From Crenothrix polyspora (GTDB lineage Bacteria; Pseudomonadota; Gammaproteobacteria; Methylococcales; Methylomonadaceae): a stretch of 61,963 nucleotides of DNA. A model generated the notes under the pieces. It saw only the letters and a list, made by a program, of their open reading frames with translations, did not search any database and was not told the DNA's origin. A program made the translations under genes and the position numbers. This document shows positions 1 to 9,363 of the stretch, piece after piece (the stretch's first letter is position 1; the number at the start of each line of letters is the position of its first letter). The stretch covers positions 1 to 61,963 of the forward strand of contig NZ_FUKI01000001.1 of the NCBI RefSeq assembly GCF_900163755.1, given 5' to 3'.

Positions 1-63
1 TTTTTATTGCTGACCAGCTTAATACTCATAAGTCCGCATCGCTGGTGGAATGGGTTGCTAAAG

Positions 64-307
64 CCGACATTCCGCACCCCTAAATAAAAATTCAGCATTT
101 AAGCAACATATTGATATTTAATGAATTTTAGTATTTTAGACTTTCGAGTTAAAACAAGAAAAATTCATCTCTCGTTTGTTTTTTGTTAAATATAAGCTGA
201 TATAAATGACTTTGAAAATACGCCAAAAATTCAACAAGTTTATAACATACTGAAATTATTAAATTAAATTTAATCATAAAATTATGAATAGGGGTGCGGA
301 ATGTCGG
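64..307. mobile_element. MITE copy 1 (17-bp inverted ends, 6-bp target duplication)
   Basis: A 244-bp AT-rich element starts with CCGACATTCCGCACCCC and ends with its exact reverse complement. It is flanked by the direct repeat CTAAAG (58-63 and 308-313). It has no coding capacity. By reading, the body matches the copy at 436-679 base for base. Confidence 0.93.
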
Positions 308-435
308 CTAAAGAGTGCGGAGTGAAAGATAAATTGGGCGAGAAAGGCAAGACCGGTATTTTAAAGGATATGACAACAAGGGCTGACTTTTTGCAAAATG
401 AGGGCCACAGGATCCGTTTTATTTACACACCCAAA

Positions 436-679
436 CCGACATTCCGCACCCCTAAATAAAAATTCAGCATTTAAGCAACATATTGATATTTAATGAATTT
501 TAGTATTTTAGACTTTCGAGTTAAAACAAGAAAAATTCATCTCTCGTTTGTTTTTTGTTAAATATAAGCTGATATAAATGACTTTGAAAATACGCCAAAA
601 ATTCAACAAGTTTATAACATACTGAAATTATTAAATTAAATTTAATCATAAAATTATGAATAGGGGTGCGGAATGTCGG
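436..679. mobile_element. MITE copy 2 (same family, same orientation)
   Basis: Same 244-bp sequence and 17-bp inverted ends as copy 1, flanked by the direct repeat CCCAAA (430-435 and 680-685). It interrupts the transposase frame between the Pro and Lys codons of the TPKHCSW motif. Two separate target duplications mean two independent insertions into one gene. Confidence 0.93.
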
Positions 680-1008
680 CCCAAACATTGTTCGTGGCTC
701 AACCAGGTTGAAATCTGGTTTGGCATTTTATCGCGACGATTACTGAGGCGCGGCCAATTCCAGTCAACCGAAGAACTGAAGGAGCGGATTTTAAAGTTTA
801 TTGCATATTTCAATGAAACATTAGCCAAACCTTTTCGCTGGACCTATATCGGCAAGCCTCTGATGGTGTGAGGTTAATCCCGTTGACTTTCGATTTGATG
901 TACTAGCTTTACACAAATATTGCCGTGTTTGCATCAAATATAGCCCGCGTCTGATGTATCAGGTTTAGAAAACTAACGTACAGCGTTTTTATTCTCGATT
1001 GCTAAATT

Positions 1009-1974
1009 TCACTTCAACGTTGCGTAAAATACCTCAAATTGTTGAATAAACGCATCCACTTGATCACTGGGCAAATGGTTGATACCGGCTGCCGCCTGCC
1101 GTCCTCCACCGGAAACAAAGCGGCTACACAAGACATCCGCGCCAACTTTATTAGCTAATGGCGCGCGCAGGCTAACTTGGTAATCTCCGCCTTCGCGCGG
1201 TACCAAAATGGCATTCGCCTTATTCGGATGTAAATTGGCAAGCTGATTGCCAAATACCCCGTTGACACGCCTAGCCCAAGGACTATCGGGCAACATAAAC
1301 ACGTTGACGGCAGGGCTTGCAAAAAACGACTTAACCGTTTGTGCTTTACCAATGTCCTCGTAATAACCTGTTTCTAATTGGTTAAAAATAAAACGGTTGC
1401 CAGTAATAAACTCAAGCGGGGATTGAAAACTGGCCATTTCTTGGTAAAGCTGCGCTGGCGCAAAATGTAAATCAGCCAGCTTAGCAGCGTAACTGTTGTA
1501 ATTTACATAAATACCTAAGTTTTCTAGTTGCTGTAATTCAGCAGGGTTTATGGTTAAAGATGTCGCCAATTGTTCGGCAGAGTGGCGCAAATTATCGCCG
1601 AATGCCGCAACTATCGCCCACAGCGGGTATTTTCCGTGTAAATAGCGATTGACCAGCAAGCTGGTAGAGATGTTGGGATCGGTATCAATCAAGGTAAACA
1701 AATGAGGGTGCTGGGCAATTTCACCGGCTTGGTGGTGATCGACGTAAAAAATATGCGCCCCTTGGGACAAAAATTTATCTACGCTGTGCCGGTTTTTTTG
1801 CAGGGAAATATCCAATACAGTCAGTTGGTCGCCAGCATTGACAGTCACGTTATCCAACAATTGTATATCTCGCTTCACCCCGGTTATTAACTGTGACGGC
1901 AAAGGGTTATGCAAGCGCAATTGGATTAGGGCGCAAATACCGTCGGCATCGCCGTTAAAAATATCAAAATACAT
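1009..1974 (-). CDS. DHH-family phosphoesterase
   Basis: The 321-residue protein has an N-terminal DHH domain: an FNGDADG metal-binding motif at residues 6-12, an Asp in VLDIS near 55 and the VDHH signature at 78-81. A DHHA1-like C-terminus carries GGGRQAAAG near 289-297. The family uses Mn2+ to hydrolyse phosphodiester or phosphoanhydride bonds in small nucleotides, oligonucleotides or PAP-type substrates. It lies 8 bp downstream of cysC and is probably co-transcribed. A role in clearing the PAP left by sulfotransfer is possible by analogy with DHH enzymes that degrade pAp, but the exact substrate cannot be read from sequence. Confidence 0.85.
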   Translation of the reverse strand: MYFDIFNGDADGICALIQLRLHNPLPSQLITGVKRDIQLLDNVTVNAGDQLTVLDISLQKNRHSVDKFLSQGAHIFYVDHHQAGEIAQHPHLFTLIDTDPNISTSLLVNRYLHGKYPLWAIVAAFGDNLRHSAEQLATSLTINPAELQQLENLGIYVNYNSYAAKLADLHFAPAQLYQEMASFQSPLEFITGNRFIFNQLETGYYEDIGKAQTVKSFFASPAVNVFMLPDSPWARRVNGVFGNQLANLHPNKANAILVPREGGDYQVSLRAPLANKVGADVLCSRFVSGGGRQAAAGINHLPSDQVDAFIQQFEVFYATLK

Positions 1975-1982
1975 GACGTGAG

Positions 1983-2597
1983 TTACTCTTTGGCAGCACT
2001 AGCCACCACGCCGCGCTCACGTAGCATGGCTATGACCAGCTCAACGGATTGTTCTAGGTCAAGTTGCGTGGTATCAATGACCAGTTCCGGTGCATCAGGC
2101 TCTTCGTAAGGTGAGGAAATACCCGTAAAATCTTTGATTTCGCCTGCGCGGGCACGTTTGTACAAGCCTTTTACATCGCGTTCTTCACACACAGCAACGG
2201 GGCAACGGCAATAAATTTCCACAAAATCGGCATGCGGCAGTAATGCACGTACCCGTTCGCGGTCGGCGCGAAACGGAGAAATGAACGCGGTCAACGAAAT
2301 GACCCCAGCCTCTAGCAAAAGTTTAGCCACCTCACCCACTCGGCGGATGTTTTCCGTGCGGGCTTCCGCAGAAAAACCCAGATCGGCGCATAACCCGTGG
2401 CGAACATTGTCACCGTCCAGCACGTAAGTTTGGCAATCCATGTGATACAAGCGCTCTTCCACCGCATGTGCCAGCGTGGATTTCCCTGCACCCGATAGTC
2501 CCGTAAACCATAGAACGATGCCTCGATGGTGGTTTTTTTGCTCGCGACGTAAACGGGTTACGGTGGCTTTATGCCACAGTACATTTGAAGAAGCCAT
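1983..2597 (-). CDS. cysC: adenylyl-sulfate (APS) kinase
   Basis: APS kinase phosphorylates adenylyl sulfate to PAPS, the sulfate donor for sulfotransferases and for assimilatory reduction. The 204-residue product has the P-loop GLSGAGKS at residues 33-40, the DGDNVRHGL segment, [13 protein letters not shown] and the C-terminal [10 protein letters not shown] typical of CysC. The ATG at 2597 is preferred: the longer frame (to 2672) adds residues that run into the upstream glycosyltransferase gene, and CTGGAA lies just before this ATG. No sulfate adenylyltransferase is linked. Its place at the end of a glycosyltransferase run containing a sulfotransferase suggests PAPS supply for glycan sulfation. 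Confidence 0.95.
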   Translation of the reverse strand: MASSNVLWHKATVTRLRREQKNHHRGIVLWFTGLSGAGKSTLAHAVEERLYHMDCQTYVLDGDNVRHGLCADLGFSAEARTENIRRVGEVAKLLLEAGVISLTAFISPFRADRERVRALLPHADFVEIYCRCPVAVCEERDVKGLYKRARAGEIKDFTGISSPYEEPDAPELVIDTTQLDLEQSVELVIAMLRERGVVASAAKE

Positions 2598-2635
2598 GTT
2601 TTTTCCAGGTTTTTTATTAAGGTTTGTTATCAGCG

Positions 2636-4156
2636 TCAGTCTGATCGCCGAGTAACCATCTTTTCTATGCAATGTAATCTTGAGCGGTAGCGTAAACCAA
2701 TTTCCTGTGCAGAAAATTGTGGCCAGTTATTTTCAAATACAGTGCCAATTTGAATGGGGTTAGTGACAAAATTGCGCATCAGTTCAGCGGCATGGTTAAT
2801 ATCGACATCAGCCCACAGCTGGCCTTTACCGTATGGATACTGATTTTTTTTAATTTTTACTAATTGATAACGCACTAAATTAACTTGTGCGGATGATTTG
2901 CAAAAATCCACATTACCCGAATAACCTGTTGTTATCACATGCAAACCCAGTTGCAAAGCCTCGGCAATACCACGGCCAAAACCTTCGGCTCTGTGCAGTG
3001 ATACAAAACAGTCACAGGATTGATACAGTAGTAATAAATCGGGGCGAGAGAGTGTTATTTCGATGATATGAATACGCTTATCCGCTTTTGCCAAAGCCTT
3101 TAATTTTTCCCAAATAGCGTGTCGTTTAGCGGGTTTATGCACTTTAATAACTAAGCCCACCTGATCTTTTGAAAATTCATCCATAGGGAATGCTTGTAAA
3201 AAAGCATCTACACAGGCCTGTGGATTTTTGCGATGAATAGAAGAGTTCAGATCAAATGAAAAGCAAAATAATTTTGCCGTAACTGGCAAACAATAATGCT
3301 GCCTCGCCAGTATCTGTGAAGAAAATTTCGTCACTTCACCCAGCTCTACCGCCATTGGCATAATAAAAACAGGAACATCTGAAACAGCCGCCAAGGCATC
3401 GTAGGTATGTTGTGTGGAAACCCACACTTCATTCACTAAACGGGTTAAATCTTGCCACTCTGTTGGCCACTGCGACAACTCCCAAGGCCAATAGCCAATG
3501 TTGTAACGCCCTTGTATTTGCGTTTTACCCCGTTCTGCGTAATAGCGTCCATGTTCCAGAGCGGTCATGCAAAAAAGATTATACGCATACTCCCCTGTCT
3601 TAGAGACATAAGCCGCCATGCTATGATCATTTTGCGGAATTTCTTTACCTGGTGCGAAATTGAGCAGTGTAAAAGGTATTTTTGCAGACTGTAGAGCGCG
3701 AGCCGCCATACGCAAGTCTTCACCAATGCCTAATTGGCCATAAACATAGCCAATCAGATTGACCCCCCATTTTCGCTGATTGAAACTTTGGTATCGTTTT
3801 TTTTGCTTTTGCAGAAAGGGTGCTAAACCATGCTCAGCAATACCGTGGCGCTCAAACCAACCTTCAATTGCGTTTATTCCTTCTGCCAATGGATAAACGG
3901 CCTGCACATCGGGTCTTGTTGCATATACCAAGGCTAAAAGGCGTTTAAGCTGAGTTTGGCTATCAATCTCACTAAGAAACGCCCTTAAGTCATCATCTTC
4001 AATTAAAGATTGGTATTCGCGTGTACCACTGGTAACTAGCCACGATAAAAATTCAAGTCGATTAGAAGCATTTCGTTCGGGAAAAAGCTTACAGAGATCG
4101 GGGCGTAAACGCAGAATTAAAGACATAATCCACGGGCAGATGTCTTGTTCGCTCAA
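2636..4156 (-). CDS. GT4-type glycosyltransferase
   Basis: The 506-residue protein has an N-terminal helical segment (about 1-120) followed by a GT-B fold glycosyltransferase. The GT4 signature [11 protein letters not shown] lies near residues 390-400 and supplies the nucleotide-sugar-binding acid. The middle part ([27 protein letters not shown]) matches the second Rossmann domain of this group. It is expected to transfer a sugar from a nucleotide donor to a growing surface glycan at the inner membrane face. Its start overlaps the stop of the upstream GT2 gene by 4 nt, which implies translational coupling. Donor and acceptor cannot be deduced. Confidence 0.85.
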   Translation of the reverse strand: MSEQDICPWIMSLILRLRPDLCKLFPERNASNRLEFLSWLVTSGTREYQSLIEDDDLRAFLSEIDSQTQLKRLLALVYATRPDVQAVYPLAEGINAIEGWFERHGIAEHGLAPFLQKQKKRYQSFNQRKWGVNLIGYVYGQLGIGEDLRMAARALQSAKIPFTLLNFAPGKEIPQNDHSMAAYVSKTGEYAYNLFCMTALEHGRYYAERGKTQIQGRYNIGYWPWELSQWPTEWQDLTRLVNEVWVSTQHTYDALAAVSDVPVFIMPMAVELGEVTKFSSQILARQHYCLPVTAKLFCFSFDLNSSIHRKNPQACVDAFLQAFPMDEFSKDQVGLVIKVHKPAKRHAIWEKLKALAKADKRIHIIEITLSRPDLLLLYQSCDCFVSLHRAEGFGRGIAEALQLGLHVITTGYSGNVDFCKSSAQVNLVRYQLVKIKKNQYPYGKGQLWADVDINHAAELMRNFVTNPIQIGTVFENNWPQFSAQEIGLRYRSRLHCIEKMVTRRSD

Positions 4157-5637
4157 TGGCGTCCCTCTTTGCGACCGTGTAACTCAAAATGCTGCCTGCC
4201 AGAAGCAAAGCGTCCTTGTTGTATGGCGGTAATGACATCGGGATAACGTTCTAAATAACTCGCTTCATCAAAACTGTCGTCAGTAATGACTGCCACGGTT
4301 GCTTGACGAGGATGGCGTAGCACATTAAAATTTTTTAAAATTTCAGATAACAGTTGATTATCTATTTCATTGACAAACTCAACACCGTTGGATGGGCAAC
4401 TAACGCTAATTTCCAATACCGCAAAGTTATCACAATGATAAACAAGACAAGTTGAAGTCATTAAATTGTGTGTAACAATGTCTGGTTTAACAACAAGCTG
4501 CAACAACAAAACTGAATAGCCTGTACCAAAATTATTCAAAGCATCCATTATGGGTAAATAGCGACTCAGTTGAAATGATTCTTGCGAAATCATCACCAGT
4601 AAAGGGGGGTTAGGATTTGCCATTGCACCCCGAAAACGCTGCACCGCTCGTAAAAAATAGCCATAATCTTGGGGCTGATTTGGGGAGTGGTGATTAAAGA
4701 AATAACGAATACCAAAGTGTTCACGATAAAAACGATGTTCGCACAGGTTGGCTTCAGTTTGCATACGCTGCTCTATCGGTACGGGTTCGTACTGTACAGC
4801 ATCTAAAAACAGTGTGAAATTATCGCGTAATATGTGCGTGGTGGCTTCTGGGTAAGAAAAAATCCAATCAAACGGCCCTGCAAAGGCACGGTAGTCCATG
4901 TCTCTTAACAATTTGGCGGCATGACAAAAACTGCCCAAAGATATGGCCTGAGAAAAAATGCGTCCTGCCCATGAGGGAACCAAGCAATGATTGGGTGCGG
5001 CACAATTATTATGCAATCGCGAATAAGCTAGCACGGTATCAATAAAACCGATACGATCGGGCAGTTGTCTGAGGGCTTTTAGCCAATAATCAAAGTCAAC
5101 GGCTGTTGTTAAGGTTTCATCTAAAGAACCTAGCAAAACAGTCAAGCTACGCTTAAAAAAAACACTTGGCTGGCAAATAAAGCAATTATTAGCAAATTCA
5201 GCCAGTGGGTTTTCTGGTAATAGCATGGTGCAATGATTGATGATATTACCCGCCACATCCATTTGTACACCACGGCCATAAACCATTAGCCAGTGCGGAT
5301 TAGTTAAAAAAGCATTGACTGCCAGCTCAACTGAATCGACGGTATAAAGATCGTCAGCGTTTAACCAACCAATAATTGTGCCTCGCGTTTGGCGCAGCGC
5401 CTTATTTAAAACCCTGGCTGGAACTACCTCGGATTCAGAAAACCAGCGTAGCCGATTGTCTTCAGCCTGTTTTTTCGCTAGCCAGTTAATGCTGCCATCA
5501 ATTGAGCCACAATCAGCCACAATTAATTCAAGGTTGGTGTAGTTTTGTGACAATACACTTTCTACAGCCGCCATAATAAAAGTCTTCTGATTTGAAGAAG
5601 GCATCACTACAGAAATTAAAGGCTCGCCATGAATCAT
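4153..5637 (-). CDS. GT2-type glycosyltransferase with C-terminal YLxRYPDV-type motif
   Basis: The 494-residue protein begins with a GT-A domain: ISVVMPSSNQ at the N-terminus, LIVADCGSIDGS at about 38-49 and the metal-binding NADD at 93-96. A middle region without a clear family follows. The last 40 residues ([22 protein letters not shown]) form a short repeat-like motif often appended to glycosyltransferases and surface proteins. It overlaps the downstream GT4 gene by 4 nt, so the two are probably a coupled pair. It likely adds a sugar during exopolysaccharide or glycoprotein-glycan assembly; the sugar is unknown. Confidence 0.85.
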   Translation of the reverse strand: MIHGEPLISVVMPSSNQKTFIMAAVESVLSQNYTNLELIVADCGSIDGSINWLAKKQAEDNRLRWFSESEVVPARVLNKALRQTRGTIIGWLNADDLYTVDSVELAVNAFLTNPHWLMVYGRGVQMDVAGNIINHCTMLLPENPLAEFANNCFICQPSVFFKRSLTVLLGSLDETLTTAVDFDYWLKALRQLPDRIGFIDTVLAYSRLHNNCAAPNHCLVPSWAGRIFSQAISLGSFCHAAKLLRDMDYRAFAGPFDWIFSYPEATTHILRDNFTLFLDAVQYEPVPIEQRMQTEANLCEHRFYREHFGIRYFFNHHSPNQPQDYGYFLRAVQRFRGAMANPNPPLLVMISQESFQLSRYLPIMDALNNFGTGYSVLLLQLVVKPDIVTHNLMTSTCLVYHCDNFAVLEISVSCPSNGVEFVNEIDNQLLSEILKNFNVLRHPRQATVAVITDDSFDEASYLERYPDVITAIQQGRFASGRQHFELHGRKEGRH

Positions 5638-5743
5638 CGTTTAGACGGTATCTGATGATTAAAAAATCCGTTGGCACGGCGCTTGATAACAAAACTCAGG
5701 CCGCAGTGCCAACTGGCGAATAACATTCACTCCATTTTTTTCG

Positions 5744-6809
5744 CCCATACATCAATGGTCTTCGAAAACGGCCAAAAGCGTCGGGGCATCCAAAATGCGG
5801 TCAGTCCAGAGTTCAAGTTGTCTCAGGGTAGCCGTTTTCAAACGCAGTTGATATTCTTCGGTAAGCAAACCAAAACGTTTGGTCAATAAGCGTTCCAGTA
5901 CAGCGGCTTCGCCTTCAAGTTTACCTTCAAGTTTACCTTCAAGTTTACCTTCAAGTTTACCTTCAAGTTTACCTTCAAGCTTGCCTTCAAGCTTACCTTC
6001 AAGCTTGCCTTGTTGCAGGCCACGTTGTACGGCCAATCGTTCGACACTAGTAACATAGGGCATTTTTGTTTCTCCTTCAATAATTTCAATATCTTGCCAT
6101 AGTTTCTGTTCAAGTTCTTCAGGCAATCGCATCATCCAATCGAGAACGGCAAAAAAATCGAGGATGCGTTGCTTCTCCCAGTCATGGCGATAAAGCAGGC
6201 GTACCAATGTGCGCTTGGCTTGGTAGCGGGCTTGGGGGTCGCGCTTGGTTTGTCGCGTTTGCAAATGGGCGGCAGTAACCAATGCAAAAGGGTTAAAGCC
6301 GGTTTCAAGTTGCCCAGTTTGATCCGCATAATCAAGCAGTTTAACGACTGGAAATTTCAGGGTATGCAAACAACCGAGGATCTCAAAACCATAATGGTCT
6401 GGCCTCCAGTTATCTTCATCATCGGCCAGTACGGCAAGGCTGGCTATGGGGCAGGCATAACGGTCGAAAAGTCGATAGTTGTAGGTAAACATGCGTTTGG
6501 CGAAATCAACATCGCGTTGTCCTTGGATTTCAATGTGAATGTAAATCCATCGTTGCTCGCCACCAACCAGGGTTATTTGCACGAGAGCATCGGCGAAGCG
6601 TTTACCTAATTCGGCATCACGCACAACTTGCCGCAGTTCGGTGTTTTTGAATTCGTGGCCGCACGCCCAATCGATCTGGGTATGTGCGTCTGGAAAGTAA
6701 AATGCCATGAATTCGGGGAAGGCGTGTTCGAGCACGATTTTCCAAGGGCTGTCATAATCATCGGCGACGTTTTCGTCTTGGGGCTGTAATCTGGTCATCG
6801 GCTTTCAAT
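5744..6809. repeat. direct repeat unit A of about 1.07 kb (rpn duplication)
   Basis: First unit of a tandem duplication containing a complete rpn-like gene. It is separated by about 18 bp from the second unit at 6828-7880. The units differ by scattered single bases and by one 12-bp repeat. Confidence 0.9.
5752..6798 (-). CDS. Rpn/PD-(D/E)XK-type nuclease-like protein with eight KLEG repeats (copy A)
   Basis: The 348-residue protein resembles the Rpn/YhgA-like and DUF4351 group of putative recombination-promoting nucleases. The N-terminal half has FPEFMAFYFPD, the DAELGKRFADALV strand and WIYIHIEIQGQRD, where the E-x-Q pair fits a PD-(D/E)XK active site. From about residue 265 there are eight consecutive Lys-Leu-Glu-Gly units encoded by a 12-bp tandem repeat, followed by a DUF4351-like helical tail. 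It is nearly identical to the next gene upstream, so the pair is a recent tandem duplication. Proteins of this type are often abundant and mobile-element-like; nuclease activity is inferred. Confidence 0.82.
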   Translation of the reverse strand: MTRLQPQDENVADDYDSPWKIVLEHAFPEFMAFYFPDAHTQIDWACGHEFKNTELRQVVRDAELGKRFADALVQITLVGGEQRWIYIHIEIQGQRDVDFAKRMFTYNYRLFDRYACPIASLAVLADDEDNWRPDHYGFEILGCLHTLKFPVVKLLDYADQTGQLETGFNPFALVTAAHLQTRQTKRDPQARYQAKRTLVRLLYRHDWEKQRILDFFAVLDWMMRLPEELEQKLWQDIEIIEGETKMPYVTSVERLAVQRGLQQGKLEGKLEGKLEGKLEGKLEGKLEGKLEGKLEGEAAVLERLLTKRFGLLTEEYQLRLKTATLRQLELWTDRILDAPTLLAVFEDH

Positions 6810-6827
6810 TTTCATATTTATTTTTAC

Positions 6828-7880
6828 CCATACATCAATGGTCTTCGAAAACGGCCAAAAGCGTCGGAGCATCCAAAATGCGGTCAGTCCAGAGTTCAAG
6901 TTGTCTCAGGGTAGCCGTTTTCAAACGCAGTTGATATTCTTCGGTAAGCAAACCAAAACGTTTGGTCAATAAGCGTTCCAGTACAGCGGCTTCGCCTTCA
7001 AGTTTACCTTCAAGTTTACCTTCAAGTTTACCTTCAAGTTTACCTTCAAGCTTGCCTTCAAGCTTACCTTCAAGCTTGCCTTGTTGCAGGCCACGTTGTA
7101 CGGCCAATCGTTCGACACTAGTAACATAGGGCATTTTTGTTTCTCCTTCAATAATTTCAATATCTTGCCATAGTTTCTGTTCAAGTTCTTCAGGCAATCG
7201 CATCATCCAATCGAGAACGGCAAAGAAATCGAGGATGCGTTGCTTCTCCCAGTCATGGCGATAAAGCAGGCGTACCAATGTGCGCTTGGCTTGGTAGCGG
7301 GCTTGGGGGTCGCGCTTGGTTTGTCGTGTTTGCAAATGGGCGGCAGTAACCAATGCAAACGGGTTAAAGCCGGTTTCAAGTTGCCCAGTTTGATCCGCAT
7401 AATCAAGCAGTTTAACGACCGGAAATTTCAGGGTATGCAAACAACCGAGGATCTCAAAACCATAATGGTCTGGCCTCCAGTTATCTTCATCATCGGCCAG
7501 TACGGCAAGGCTGGCTATGGGGCAGGCATAACGGTCGAAAAGTCGATAGTTGTAGGTAAACATGCGTTTGGCGAAATCGGCATCGCGTTGCCCTTGGATT
7601 TCAATGTGAATGTAAATCCATCGTTGCTCGCCACCAACCAGGGTTATTTGCACGAGAGCATCGGCGAAGCGTTTACCTAATTCGGCATCACGCACAACTT
7701 GCCGCAGTTCGGTGTTCTTGAATTCATGGCCGCACGCCCAATCGATCTGGGTATGTGCGTCTGGAAAGTAAAATGCCATGAATTCGGGAAAGGCGTGTTC
7801 GAGCACGATTTTCCAAGGGCTGTCATAATCATCGGCGACGTTTTCGTCTTGGGGCTGTAATCTGGTCATCAGCTTTCAAT
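6828..7880. repeat. direct repeat unit B (rpn duplication)
   Basis: Second unit of the tandem duplication described at 5744-6809. Homology ends just upstream of the gene start, where unit B continues into unique sequence. Confidence 0.9.
6835..7869 (-). CDS. Rpn/PD-(D/E)XK-type nuclease-like protein with seven KLEG repeats (copy B)
   Basis: The 344-residue duplicate of copy A has one KLEG unit fewer (seven instead of eight) and very few substitutions, for example QGQRDAD in place of QGQRDVD. It has the same N-terminal PD-(D/E)XK-like core and C-terminal DUF4351-like tail. The duplicated DNA includes flanking bases: both copies start at a CCCATACATCAATGG block and end beyond the ATG at GGTCATC-GCTTTCAAT. 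The pair sits between the rmd-like gene and the GT2 gene and splits the glycan cluster, so it was probably inserted there rather than being part of the pathway. Confidence 0.82.
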   Translation of the reverse strand: MTRLQPQDENVADDYDSPWKIVLEHAFPEFMAFYFPDAHTQIDWACGHEFKNTELRQVVRDAELGKRFADALVQITLVGGEQRWIYIHIEIQGQRDADFAKRMFTYNYRLFDRYACPIASLAVLADDEDNWRPDHYGFEILGCLHTLKFPVVKLLDYADQTGQLETGFNPFALVTAAHLQTRQTKRDPQARYQAKRTLVRLLYRHDWEKQRILDFFAVLDWMMRLPEELEQKLWQDIEIIEGETKMPYVTSVERLAVQRGLQQGKLEGKLEGKLEGKLEGKLEGKLEGKLEGEAAVLERLLTKRFGLLTEEYQLRLKTATLRQLELWTDRILDAPTLLAVFEDH

Positions 7881-7988
7881 CCAGGTTGGACAAACAGGCG
7901 GCTATACTGCCATCCCTATTTGTTTTTCGGTTTTGTGAGAAGTTTTTATTGCAAGTCACCATAAATGCAATTTTCTCTGGTTTGATTA

Positions 7989-8912
7989 TCAGCAACCTTT
8001 ATTAGCTCTTGCCACGGCTTCGTCAAACATCCAGCGTAAGGTCGTTTCTAGTGGGATGTCTTCAATTGATCCCATAATATTTTCTAACTGTTTTCGATCT
8101 CCTTGCAATATTTTTACTTCATTAGCCCTGACAAAATCAGGATTAACACGAACTTCAATGTTATATCCTGATATTTTATTCATTAAGTTAATGACTTCTA
8201 GAAGAGTATATGATTTTCCACTGCAAACGTTGAAAATATCACTGATTGATTTAGGGGTTTCTAATAATCTCTTGTAAATAGACGCAACTGTCCTCACATC
8301 CGAAAAATCACGAGCAACTTCTAAATTTCCAAGCTCAATAACGGCCTTATGTTTGGCGTAATGTTCAACAATTTTAGGTATTAAAAAATGTTCAGCTTGA
8401 CCGGCACCGGTATAATTAAAAGGACGGACAATCGTAATAGGTAACCGCGATTTATATAATTGTGCTACATATTCCATGGCCACTTTGCTAACGGCATAAT
8501 CATTAGCAGGTGCAAACGGTGTTGTTTCTGCCAATAATCCACCCTGAGCATTACCATAGACATTGGCACTGCTCGCTAATAATACTGCTTTTATTGAGTC
8601 GCCTGCCGTCACTAAGGCTTCAAGCAAACAACGTGTTCCTAATACATTGGTGCGATAAATTGCGTCAATATCACCATGAGCAACAAAAGTGATCGCCGCC
8701 AGATGTACCACAACATCAGGTTGTACTGTTTGAATAATCCGTACTATTTGACCAGTATCATTTAAATCCCCAGTATAAATTGATTTAACCCCTGCTATTT
8801 CAGCAGTATTACTATGCGAAATACCAAAAACTTCATAACCTGATTTTTGTAATTCTATAGCGAGATAGCGACCGGTAAAACCATTAATACCCGTAATTAA
8901 TGCTTTTGTCAT
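7989..8912 (-). CDS. rmd: SDR-family GDP-4-keto-6-deoxymannose reductase-like epimerase
   Basis: The 307-residue extended SDR protein has the NAD(P)-binding GINGFTG at residues 8-14, LAAITFV, SSANVYG and a catalytic Tyr-x3-Lys (Y139, K143 in NDYAVSK). It best fits reductases that act on GDP-4-keto-6-deoxy-D-mannose, the product of the adjacent gmd. Gmd plus Rmd would give GDP-D-rhamnose. A C4 epimerising reductase giving a 6-deoxytalose form is an alternative that sequence alone does not exclude. It lies 6 bp after the small Ig-like gene and close behind gmd, in one apparent operon. Confidence 0.75.
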   Translation of the reverse strand: MTKALITGINGFTGRYLAIELQKSGYEVFGISHSNTAEIAGVKSIYTGDLNDTGQIVRIIQTVQPDVVVHLAAITFVAHGDIDAIYRTNVLGTRCLLEALVTAGDSIKAVLLASSANVYGNAQGGLLAETTPFAPANDYAVSKVAMEYVAQLYKSRLPITIVRPFNYTGAGQAEHFLIPKIVEHYAKHKAVIELGNLEVARDFSDVRTVASIYKRLLETPKSISDIFNVCSGKSYTLLEVINLMNKISGYNIEVRVNPDFVRANEVKILQGDRKQLENIMGSIEDIPLETTLRWMFDEAVARANKGC

Positions 8913-8918
8913 AATATT

Positions 8919-9329
8919 TTATTTCAACTGCTTGGGTTTTATGTTTTTAACCCAAGGCGGATTTACTTTTATTCTGATCTTTACTGTTTTAAACCCTTTA
9001 TTTTCAAACCAAGCTACACCTTCTTTAACTAGCGTTAGCACTATAAAGTAAATTCCGGCCTTCTGAGGGGCGGCTACTTTTATTTCTGTTATGAGCGATT
9101 GACCGGGAAATATTGATTTAATTAACTTGGTGCGTAAACCATCAAAAATATGCATTTCTCCGGATTTTTTTGACCAGTGATACGATAAGTTACACGGATT
9201 TATACCATCCGATGCCCATTCATCTGCACTGTCATTAAATATTTCAACTTTAATTGTTATTTCTTCCGAAGAAGTAATAGTAGATATAGGTTTTAATACT
9301 TTTAATTTACCGGCATATCCCATATTCAT
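8919..9329 (-). CDS. small beta-sandwich (Ig-like) protein between gmd and rmd
   Basis: The open frame reaches 9386 and overlaps gmd, but the ATG at 9329 has a GAG ribosome-binding motif just upstream and gives about 136 residues without extra overlap. The pattern Asn-Leu-Ser-Tyr-His-Trp ... DGLRTKL ... IFPGQSL ... VAAPQKAGIYFIVLTLVKEGVAWFEN is a one-domain beta-sandwich. It is usually appended to glycan enzymes and ABC-type O-antigen exporters (Wzt C-terminal-like), where it binds the glycan. Here it stands alone between two sugar-nucleotide genes. A glycan-binding or accessory role is inferred; no catalytic motif is visible. Confidence 0.65.
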   Translation of the reverse strand: MNMGYAGKLKVLKPISTITSSEEITIKVEIFNDSADEWASDGINPCNLSYHWSKKSGEMHIFDGLRTKLIKSIFPGQSLITEIKVAAPQKAGIYFIVLTLVKEGVAWFENKGFKTVKIRIKVNPPWVKNIKPKQLK

Positions 9330-9363
9330 ATATTTCTCGTTAATTACAGTATTTCTTAATAAA

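Larger units (their letters stand above)
3..871 (+). pseudogene. IS630-family transposase, C-terminal part, split by two MITEs
   Basis: If the two MITEs (64-307 and 436-679) and one copy of each 6-bp duplication are removed, a single 123-codon frame runs from position 3 to the stop at 869-871. It has typical features of an IS630/Tc1-mariner DDE transposase C-terminus: the segment ADQLNTHKS, then FIYTPKHCSWLNQVEIWFG with the conserved Asn-Gln-Val-Glu around the last catalytic acid, then a C-terminal FRWTY-GKPL motif. The 5' part of the gene lies outside the window. The gene cannot make a transposase now, because both insertions introduce stops. The intact residual frame suggests the insertions are the main damage. 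Confidence 0.88.

Noticed and set aside
5883-7184. Small minus frames with repeated Lys-Val-Asn-Leu inside the Rpn genes
   Set aside because: They are out-of-frame translations of the 12-bp KLEG repeat.
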